DNA from: Spirochaetales bacterium
GTDB lineage: Bacteria > Spirochaetota > Spirochaetia > DSM-27196 > SLST01
DNA: 5,292 nucleotides
Direction: 5' to 3'
NCBI GenBank assembly: GCA_028284845.1
Contig: JANQQY010000210.1
Span: 1 to 5,292, forward strand
Shown here: positions 1-5,292 of the stretch, in pieces
How the letters are laid out: the number at the start of each line of letters is the position of its first letter
Numbering within the stretch: position 1 is the stretch's first letter
The notes under the pieces: model-generated
Seen by the model: the letters and a program-made list of their open reading frames with translations, nothing else
What the model was told of the DNA's origin: nothing
The model's database searches: none
Program-made: the position numbers and the translations under genes

Positions 1-878
1 AATCCAACGAGATAGATCTTGTAGAACTTCTTGAGGATCTCGTAGTTGCGCCTGACACCCCACGTCGCTCTATAGAGCCGGACATGCCGCAGCAGAAGCT
101 CAACCTTCGACTCGGCGTCCATGGTGGCGAAGGCTCGCGGTTCGGAAGTTCGCTGGGAGAAAAGGTAGGGGTCGGCAAAAATCCCACGGCCAATCATGAC
201 ACCATCGAGTCCACACTCGTCGATGCGGCGAACGGCCTCATCGAGCGACTCGACGTCTCCGTTTCCAAGCACGATCGTACTCGGTGAAATGGCGGACCGC
301 AGCTCTGAGGCGGTGCGGATCTGCGTCCACTCGGCGGGATCATCCTTGTCCTGCAGAGCGTATCGTCCGTGGATGGTCAGCGCCGCGACTCCCTGCTCCA
401 AGAGGAACCCGATCCACTCTTCGGTCTGCGGGCGATCGTAGCCGATTCGGGTTTTTACGCTGACGGATAGCCCACCCGACTTTGCCGCCTCAATCAGCTC
501 CGCCGCCAGGTCCGGATTCTTGATAAGACCCGAGCACGCCCCCTTCGTTCGAAGCTTGCGTACCGGACACCCCATGTTGATATCAATGGCATCAAACCCC
601 ATCTCCCTCAGAGCGACCGATGCCCTCGCGTAGTCATCCGGGCGATTGCCCCAGATCTGTGCGACAAGGGGGCGCTCGTCCTGGGTGTGGACGAGTCTCG
701 GGGTCGGTCCCGGGTGTTTCCGCTTCGCCGTAACCATGTCGGCATGGAGGAACTCCGTGAACATCACGGTCGGTCGGCCGCAGCTCGCGACGATTCGGCG
801 GAAGACGGTATCAGTCACATCCTCCATAGGCGCGAGGGCGTAGATCGGACGCGGCAGATTCTGCCAAAAATCGGACAC
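1..878 (-). CDS. dus: tRNA-dihydrouridine synthase (Dus family), 3' end beyond the window
   Basis: This cytoplasmic FMN enzyme reduces specific uridines in tRNA to dihydrouridine using NAD(P)H. The frame reads without a stop from GTG at 876-878 to the left edge, giving 292 visible residues. Family members usually have about 320-335, so roughly 30-40 C-terminal residues are missing. Visible motifs are LAPMEDVTD at 15-23 (FMN-binding N-terminal strand), AQIWG at 73-77, and DINMGCPVRK at 99-108 with Cys104, the family's catalytic cysteine. VKTR at 141-144 and IHGR at 169-172 carry the FMN/substrate-binding Lys and His. GNGDV at 205-209 and DGVMIGRGIF at 225-234 form the phosphate-binding end of the TIM barrel. 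The start of the helical domain is also present (ILKKFYKIYLVG). GTG is chosen because an in-frame TAG lies only three codons upstream and the only nearby ATG is inside the conserved PMEDVTD motif. The ribosome site is weak (GTAGAG directly abuts the start). The family is certain; the subgroup (DusA, B or C) and target uridine are not. Confidence 0.95.
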   Translation of the reverse strand, partial: MSDFWQNLPRPIYALAPMEDVTDTVFRRIVASCGRPTVMFTEFLHADMVTAKRKHPGPTPRLVHTQDERPLVAQIWGNRPDDYARASVALREMGFDAIDINMGCPVRKLRTKGACSGLIKNPDLAAELIEAAKSGGLSVSVKTRIGYDRPQTEEWIGFLLEQGVAALTIHGRYALQDKDDPAEWTQIRTASELRSAISPSTIVLGNGDVESLDEAVRRIDECGLDGVMIGRGIFADPYLFSQRTSEPRAFATMDAESKVELLLRHVRLYRATWGVRRNYEILKKFYKIYLVG

Positions 879-935
879 CTCTACAGACTAGCGCTCTCTA
901 AGCGCCACGAACAGCCCCGAGCCGACGATTGTTGA
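879..935. promoter_or_regulatory. Divergent spacer between dus and the ABC exporter genes
   Basis: These 57 bases separate two divergently oriented start codons, so promoters or leader sequences for both units should lie here or extend into the adjoining coding ends. I see no good -35/-10 pair on either strand, and no Shine-Dalgarno sequence at a normal distance before the ATG at 936. The only visible structure is a short inverted repeat (listed separately). The regulatory role is inferred from gene arrangement alone. Confidence 0.4.
891..905. repeat. Short inverted repeat GCGCT-(5)-AGCGC in the divergent spacer
   Basis: Bases 891-895 (GCGCT) and 901-905 (AGCGC) are perfect reverse complements around the 5-base centre CTCTA. 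The symmetry ends at both flanks, so the arms are only 5 bp. Its position between two divergent starts makes an operator conceivable, but arms this short occur often by chance. No regulator gene is next to it. Confidence 0.3.
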
Positions 936-2798
936 ATGAGCTATCTCACAGGTTTACCATGGATCCACCCACCTATGAGATCTACCGTAAAGGCACAACC
1001 TCGAGAATCAGGCCGATGGACACTGCGAAGATTCGTAGACGGATTCGGAGTCATCCGACGCGTAACGCGTATGACTTTTCACTATCCGGCGCAGATGATC
1101 GGTGCGGTGATCGCTCTCATCGCTGCGGTCATCTTTCAGATCTACATCCCTCAGTTTCTTGGAACGGCGGTGGACAACGCATACGCGCTTCTCCAGACCG
1201 GTGGGCCCCAGGAGGCGGCGCGGCGGGCGCTTCTGACGACCGGCCTTCTCCTGTTCGGTGCGAGCGTTCTTCGCGGTGTGTTCACCATGCTCCATAACTA
1301 CCTTGGTGAGGCAGTTGGACAGCACATTGGGTATGAGCTGCGCATGGCGATCTACGACAAGATTCAGCGGCTCGACTTTCGGTATCACGATCACGCGCAT
1401 TCGGGCGATCTCATTACACGGGGCATGCTCGACGTAGAGGGCGTGCGCCTCTTTGTGAACACGGGGATCAAACGTCTGATCTTCCTGAGCGTCCTGATTG
1501 GATTTGGAACGGTTCGACTTCTCATGGCGAACTGGCTGCTTGGTCTGCTCGCTTTGAGCTTTGTCCCCATCGTCGGGTGGCGAGCGATCAACGCCAGACT
1601 CTCTCTGCGCGAGAGCTGGCAACAGCTTCAGGAACGGCTCTCCTTTCTGACGCGAGTGATGGAGGAGAACCTGCAAGGGATTCGAGTCGTCCGCGCCTTC
1701 TCTGCGCAGACGCACGAGATGGAGAAGTTTAATCAGGCGACTGCGGAGGCTCAGGCGATCACAAGCGAGCGGATCGGAATTCGAGTCCGGAACGGTACAT
1801 TGATGACCTTCGCCTTCTACGTCTCAATGGGCCTTGTCCTGATTGTCGGCGGTGGTATGACGATCCGAGGTGAGATCACCGTTGGTAGGCTGACGGAGTT
1901 CCTTGCGTTCATGACGGTTCTTCAGATGCCGGTTCGCCAGTTGGGCCTTCTGGTCAACTCGTTCGCGCGAGCAACCACCTCCGGAGATCGACTCTTCTCC
2001 GTGTTGGACGAGGAGCCGGATATACGGGAAACAGCACATGCCGCCGCACTCTCTGTCACGGACGCAGTGCTTGAGTTTGACTCGGTGAGCTTCGAGTATC
2101 AGATGGGCGACTCGGCGATCCCGGTACTCTCTGATGTCAGCTTCCGTGCGAAGCGGGGTCAGACGGTCGGCATCATCGGTCCGCCGGGGGCCGGCAAGTC
2201 GACGATTGCGCACCTGATCCCGCGCTTCTACGATGCCACTGCCGGCTCGATCCAGATTGACGGGCAGGATATCCGAGAGGTGACGCTGAAGTCGCTCCGG
2301 AACGCAGTCAGCGTTATCCAGCAGGACATCTTTCTCTTCACCGCGGGCCTCGAGAACAATATCGCCTATGGCGACCCGTGGGCCGATCGCGACAAGATCA
2401 TCACCGCGACCAACGCCGCACAGCTCCACAACTACATTGGCAGCCTCCCGCGCGGCTACTCCACGCTGGTTGGGGAACGGGGCGTCTCACTCTCCGGCGG
2501 TCAACGTCAACGTCTGGTCATCGCTCGCGCGCTCCTGATGCAGCCTTCCATCATGGTCTTTGACGACTCGACCGCGGCAATTGACGCCGCAACGGAGCAA
2601 CGAATCCTCAGCTCAATCGAGGAGCACTCATCAGATATGGTCTCGATCATCATTTCGCATCGTCTGAGCTCACTCCTTCACGCAGACGAGATTCTCTTCG
2701 TGGACGGCGGTCGAATCGTCGAGCGAGGCGACCACGACTCACTTCTCGCCGCAGGGGGAAGGTACGCGGCGCTCTACGAGCTCCAGGCAAACGGGTAG
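936..2798 (+). CDS. ABC exporter half-transporter, degenerate-site subunit (TM287-like)
   Basis: This is a 620-residue inner-membrane half-transporter: a six-helix membrane domain (helices near 54-76, 98-121, 179-198, 200-217, 287-309 and 317-342) followed by an ATPase domain from about 378. Nucleotide-binding motifs are A-loop Tyr388, Walker A GPPGAGKST at 415-423 (Lys421), Q-loop Gln463, signature LSGGQRQR at 519-526, Walker B IMVFD ending at Asp543, D-loop AAID at 547-550 and H-loop His575. The residue after the Walker B Asp is Asp544 instead of the catalytic Glu. In heterodimeric exporters such as TM287/288, BmrCD and LmrCD this marks the degenerate-site subunit. The partner gene begins 3 bases after the stop, so the pair is probably one operon. 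The start is uncertain: neither the ATG at 936 nor the next in-frame ATG at 975 has a Shine-Dalgarno sequence. The first 25 or so residues exceed the usual family N-terminus, while an ATG at 1071 would cut off the amphipathic elbow helix. The exported substrate (drug, lipid or peptide) cannot be inferred. Confidence 0.95.
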   Translation: MSYLTGLPWIHPPMRSTVKAQPRESGRWTLRRFVDGFGVIRRVTRMTFHYPAQMIGAVIALIAAVIFQIYIPQFLGTAVDNAYALLQTGGPQEAARRALLTTGLLLFGASVLRGVFTMLHNYLGEAVGQHIGYELRMAIYDKIQRLDFRYHDHAHSGDLITRGMLDVEGVRLFVNTGIKRLIFLSVLIGFGTVRLLMANWLLGLLALSFVPIVGWRAINARLSLRESWQQLQERLSFLTRVMEENLQGIRVVRAFSAQTHEMEKFNQATAEAQAITSERIGIRVRNGTLMTFAFYVSMGLVLIVGGGMTIRGEITVGRLTEFLAFMTVLQMPVRQLGLLVNSFARATTSGDRLFSVLDEEPDIRETAHAAALSVTDAVLEFDSVSFEYQMGDSAIPVLSDVSFRAKRGQTVGIIGPPGAGKSTIAHLIPRFYDATAGSIQIDGQDIREVTLKSLRNAVSVIQQDIFLFTAGLENNIAYGDPWADRDKIITATNAAQLHNYIGSLPRGYSTLVGERGVSLSGGQRQRLVIARALLMQPSIMVFDDSTAAIDAATEQRILSSIEEHSSDMVSIIISHRLSSLLHADEILFVDGGRIVERGDHDSLLAAGGRYAALYELQANG

Positions 2799-2801
2799 CC
2801 T

Positions 2802-4706
2802 ATGTCATCACAGAATCGAATCAGAGACGAGTTTCACGACTACGACGTGCAGGAGACTGATCGACCGCCGCTGGCGGTTGTTGGGTCACAGATCAGTCGG
2901 GATGAAGAGCTATTTGGCAAGGTCTACGATCCTCACGTCCTACGCCGATTCCTTCCCTATGTTCGGCCCTACTCCAAGCAGCTTCTTCTTGCCCTCATCG
3001 CGGTCCTCGTCTTCACGGGATCGCAGATCGCGATTCCCCTTGTCATCAGGGGAACGATCGACAACGCACTGACCTCCGAAGAGACATCTTCGCTGATTCT
3101 CTACGGCGTTCTGTTTGCGGCGGTGATTCTCGTTCACTACATCGCCAACTTCGTTCAGGAGAAGCTCGCAAGCGAGGTCGGCGAGGGTCTGCTCTTTGAT
3201 TTGAGACGGGCGATGTTCGCACATCTACAGCGTGTCTCCCTCTCCTTCATGGACAAGACAGAGGTTGGACGACTCATGTCGCGCCTTCAGGGCGATGTCA
3301 ATGCACTTCAGCAATTCATTGAGTCATCAATCTTCGCCGTTGGAGATGTCGTGCTCCTCTCCGGCGTCATTGTTGTGCTTCTGACCCTCAATTTTCCGCT
3401 GGGGCTCATGACGCTCGGCATCGTCCCGGTTCTCTTTGTCGTTCGATTCCTCTGGTTGCCGCGGGCACGAGATGCATTTATAGGAGCCCGGCACGCAAGT
3501 TCGACAACCAATGGTGCTCTCGCTGAGGGAATCAACGGCGTCCGCACCATTCAGGCGATGGCGCGGGAGGACACCAACTACGTTCTCTTCGACGACAAGG
3601 CGCGCACCAATCTGACCTCTCAGCTGCGGGCAACTCGGTTTGCACAGATCATGATACCCATCGTAGACACCCTCTCCGGAGTCGCCATGGCAGTCGTGGT
3701 CGTCGTTGGTGGCGGCATGGTTCTCAATCGGACGTTGGAACTCGGCGTGATGATCGCCTTTATCTTCTACGTCCAGCGATTCTTCGCTCCTATTCGATCC
3801 ATAACAATGCAGTACAGCATCATGCAGCGCGCGATGGCATCCGGACACCGGATCTTCGAAGTAATGGATGTGAAGATCAACGTGGAAGACAAGGCCGACG
3901 CCGAACCGCTGGCTGATGTGCGCGGCGCAATTGAGTTTGATAACGTCACGTTTGGATATGAGCGGGATCGGCCGATCCTTCGAGACATCAGCTTTAGCGT
4001 TGCACCCGGCGAGACCGTTGCTATCGTTGGGCCCACAGGTTCGGGGAAGACGAGTCTCACGGCACTCGCACATCGCTTCTACGATGTGTGGGAGGGAGCA
4101 ATCAAGATCGACGGCCAGGACATCCGCGACGTGACCCAGGAATCTCTGGGGAACACGATCTCAATGGTGCTTCAGGAGCCCTTCCTCTTCACCGGGACGA
4201 TCCTCGAGAATATCCGGTACCGTACACGAGATGCCTCGATGGAACAGGTGGTGGAAGCTGCAAAGGCGGTCGGAATCCACGATGTCATCGATTCACTTCC
4301 GGACGGCTACGAGTCGGAGCTCGAGCAAGGCGGAGGCAACCTCTCTCAGGGGCAACGTCAGCTCATCAGTTTCGCCCGTGCGTTGGTAGCGGACTCCCCC
4401 ATCCTTGTGCTGGACGAGGCTACCGCAAGCATCGACAGCTACACGGAGAACGTGATCCAGAAGGCTCTTGAACGTCTCCTCGCGAATCGAACCGGTCTCG
4501 TCATTGCTCACCGTCTCTCGACGATTCGCGGATCGGACCGGATCGTAGTGCTCAAGGACGGACAGATCGAAGAGGTGGGATCGCACGATGAGCTGATGGG
4601 CCGCGGCGGCCTCTACGCCAAGCTCTACGCGATGAACTACGCATCGTTCGACGATATCCCTCGCGAACTGGTCGACGAGGTTTCGAACGAGGACTCGACC
4701 ACGTAG
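2802..4706 (+). CDS. ABC exporter half-transporter, consensus-site subunit (TM288-like)
   Basis: This 634-residue half-transporter has a membrane domain at about 45-345 and an ATPase domain from about 375. Motifs are A-loop Tyr386, Walker A GPTGSGKT at 410-417 (Lys416), Q-loop Gln458, signature LSQGQRQ at 514-520, Walker B ILVLDE at 534-539 with catalytic Glu539, D-loop ASID at 542-545 and H-loop His570. Gln replaces the usual third-position Gly of LSGGQ, as in Thermotoga TM288. In the heterodimer this altered signature should face the Asp544 Walker B of the upstream subunit. The consensus ATP site would use this protein's Walker A/B with the partner's intact LSGGQ. The ATG is 3 bases after the upstream stop. 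Only a weak GGGTAG precedes it, so translation is probably coupled. Odd points are a polar, acid-rich N-terminal stretch of about 45 residues before the first helix (LLPYV-type elbow near 50) and an acidic tail of about 20 residues after the normal ATPase end near 612. A lone homodimer is possible but unlikely given the matched partner. Confidence 0.95.
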   Translation: MSSQNRIRDEFHDYDVQETDRPPLAVVGSQISRDEELFGKVYDPHVLRRFLPYVRPYSKQLLLALIAVLVFTGSQIAIPLVIRGTIDNALTSEETSSLILYGVLFAAVILVHYIANFVQEKLASEVGEGLLFDLRRAMFAHLQRVSLSFMDKTEVGRLMSRLQGDVNALQQFIESSIFAVGDVVLLSGVIVVLLTLNFPLGLMTLGIVPVLFVVRFLWLPRARDAFIGARHASSTTNGALAEGINGVRTIQAMAREDTNYVLFDDKARTNLTSQLRATRFAQIMIPIVDTLSGVAMAVVVVVGGGMVLNRTLELGVMIAFIFYVQRFFAPIRSITMQYSIMQRAMASGHRIFEVMDVKINVEDKADAEPLADVRGAIEFDNVTFGYERDRPILRDISFSVAPGETVAIVGPTGSGKTSLTALAHRFYDVWEGAIKIDGQDIRDVTQESLGNTISMVLQEPFLFTGTILENIRYRTRDASMEQVVEAAKAVGIHDVIDSLPDGYESELEQGGGNLSQGQRQLISFARALVADSPILVLDEATASIDSYTENVIQKALERLLANRTGLVIAHRLSTIRGSDRIVVLKDGQIEEVGSHDELMGRGGLYAKLYAMNYASFDDIPRELVDEVSNEDSTT

Positions 4707-4759
4707 AAGGATCGCTACCCGGCGACTCCCCTCGGACGCAGCCACAGTGCATTCACGGC

Positions 4760-4777
4760 GGGGCGGCCCGGCGCCCC
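4760..4777. terminator. G+C-rich hairpin between convergent genes, possible terminator
   Basis: GGGGCG at 4760-4765 pairs perfectly with CGCCCC at 4772-4777 around a 6-base loop. It sits in the 82-base gap where the exporter operon (stop at 4706) meets the oppositely oriented small gene (stop at 4789). The position suits a bidirectional terminator, but neither side has a T-run, so it does not match a standard intrinsic terminator. Nothing else recognisable lies in this gap. Confidence 0.35.
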
Positions 4778-4788
4778 TGTTCGCGCCT

Positions 4789-5142
4789 CTACGACTCGGG
4801 GTCTGCTCCGGAAACCACGACCGCGAGTTGATCTCGGGTCCAGACCCGATAGATGTCGTACGCCGGCTCTTCATAGGGGTGAGCCGCGATCAGGGCGTCA
4901 ACGGCGGCGAGCGCATTCGCGTCCTCGCAGACAAGCTCCACTCGGTACTCGGCTACCCGCTCGAGCCTACCCTGCTCGCCCAGGAAAGGATCGCTTGACG
5001 CGAGCGGAAGAAACTGGCCAATGCCTTTGGTCTGCCACGAGCACGAGGCGTAGTCGCCAATACGGCCGCCACCGGCTGCGAAGACCGCCGACTTGACCGC
5101 CTCGCAATGCGACTCCGGCACGAAAAAGACGATCTTCACCAT
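4789..5142 (-). CDS. Small YqfO / NIF3-insert-domain-like protein (COG3323 type)
   Basis: This protein of 117 residues belongs to the family annotated as YqfO-like or NGG1-interacting-factor-3-like. Its fold resembles PII/CutA, and in many Nif3 proteins the same domain is inserted into the middle of the chain. The characteristic strings are all visible: VFFVPESH at 5-12, GRIGDYASCSW at 26-36, QTKGIGQFLPL at 37-47, and HPYEEPAYDIY at 88-98 near the end. Here it stands alone, without the metal-binding Nif3 halves. No signal peptide or membrane segment is seen, so it should be cytosolic. The molecular role of stand-alone members is not established. The start is set at ATG 5140-5142, because the family begins with a (V/K)-hydrophobic strand exactly here, GGAA lies a few bases upstream, and the upstream gene's TGA overlaps this ATG. 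An in-frame GTG at 5187 would add 15 residues that overlap the neighbour and look unlike the family. Confidence 0.88.
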   Translation of the reverse strand: MVKIVFFVPESHCEAVKSAVFAAGGGRIGDYASCSWQTKGIGQFLPLASSDPFLGEQGRLERVAEYRVELVCEDANALAAVDALIAAHPYEEPAYDIYRVWTRDQLAVVVSGADPES

Positions 5143-5292
5143 CAGCGTTTCCGGATCGCGCTCAGTCGCTGGGAGTCGCGGGCCCACTCCATCGCCTCTG
5201 GGTAGGGTATGCGCGGTGCGGAGATTACATCCAGGCGTTCCCTCGCCTCACTCGGCAATCTCCACCCGGCCGCTCGGAGGTTGATATCAAAG
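5142..5292 (-). CDS. C-terminal fragment of a probable aldo/keto reductase
   Basis: Only the last 49 residues and the TGA (5142-5144) are inside the window; the gene continues past the right edge. The frame is open from the edge. It reads NLRAAGWRLPSEARERLD, then ISAPRIPYPEAMEWA, then a basic tail ending in RKR. The pattern N..A..W.L..E...RLD..SAP..PYP is the usual C-terminus of NADPH-dependent aldo/keto reductases, where the helix before the LD..S motif follows the cofactor-binding site. No catalytic residue (Asp, Tyr, Lys, His) or cofactor motif is visible in this fragment, so the call rests on terminal similarity alone. Its stop shares one base with the ATG of the downstream small gene (TGATG), suggesting one transcript and coupled translation. 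The alternative is an unrelated protein whose tail happens to match. Confidence 0.62.
   Translation of the reverse strand, partial: FDINLRAAGWRLPSEARERLDVISAPRIPYPEAMEWARDSQRLSAIRKR

Noticed and set aside
577..586. Palindrome TTGATATCAA, occurring again at 5281-5290
   Set aside because: Both copies lie in coding sequence and encode the same Asp-Ile-Asn codons in unrelated proteins. A shared 10-mer built on those codons is expected by chance, and nothing else flanking the two copies matches.
84..935. Several plus-strand open frames over the left end
   Set aside because: All lie antisense to the tRNA-dihydrouridine synthase, whose motifs are continuous on the other strand. None has a plausible domain or ribosome site.
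879..935. Possible sigma-70 promoter hexamers in the divergent spacer
   Set aside because: The best candidates (for example TAGTCT on the minus strand) lack a -35 partner at 16-18 bases and are no better than chance.
1008..1715. Minus-strand open frame of 235 codons opposite the first exporter gene
   Set aside because: Its translation is rich in Arg, Asp and Glu with no recognisable domain, and it lies antisense to an unmistakable ABC transporter. It is a shadow of third-position G+C bias.
3327..4073. Minus-strand open frame of 248 codons opposite the second exporter gene
   Set aside because: It has low-complexity His/Asp/Arg/Cys-rich composition with no known motif and is fully antisense to the conserved membrane and ATPase domains.
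4293..4874. Minus-strand open frame crossing the convergent gap
   Set aside because: Most of it is antisense to the exporter ATPase domain and the rest overlaps the small gene in another frame. The composition is shadow-like.

Overview
This is a gene-dense bacterial stretch of moderately high G+C, with strong G/C preference at third codon positions. It has no rRNA, tRNA, CRISPR array, insertion sequence or other sign of mobility. The sequence does not settle the phylum. Heterodimeric ABC exporters of the kind seen here are common in Firmicutes, Thermotogota, Chloroflexota and Actinobacteriota. The G+C content and the polar N-terminal extension of the second subunit would fit a Chloroflexota- or Actinobacteriota-like genome, but that is a guess.

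Layout from left to right: (1) Positions 1-878, minus strand: a tRNA-dihydrouridine synthase starting at GTG. Its last residues lie beyond the left edge. (2) Positions 879-935: a 57-base divergent spacer containing a short perfect inverted repeat. (3) Positions 936-2798 and 2802-4706, plus strand: two half-size ABC transporters (membrane domain followed by ATPase domain) separated by 3 bases. The first has Asp at the catalytic Glu position after Walker B. The second has a changed signature motif (LSQGQ) but an intact catalytic Glu. Together these are the marks of an asymmetric heterodimeric exporter with one degenerate and one consensus ATP site, as in Thermotoga TM287/TM288. (4) Positions 4707-4788: a convergent spacer with a G+C-rich hairpin. 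(5) Positions 4789-5142, minus strand: a small YqfO/NIF3-insert-like protein (COG3323 type). (6) Positions 5142 to the right edge, minus strand: the C-terminal 49 residues of a protein that looks like an aldo/keto reductase. Its TGA overlaps the ATG of the small protein by one base.

The two ABC genes almost certainly work together as one exporter; the substrate cannot be read from the sequence. The tRNA-modifying enzyme points away from them and is a separate unit. The two right-hand minus-strand genes look translationally coupled, but their functional link is unknown. I found no convincing undescribed system. The points worth a second look are the asymmetric ATP sites, the N- and C-terminal extensions of the exporter subunits, and the TGATG overlap that fixes a start codon.
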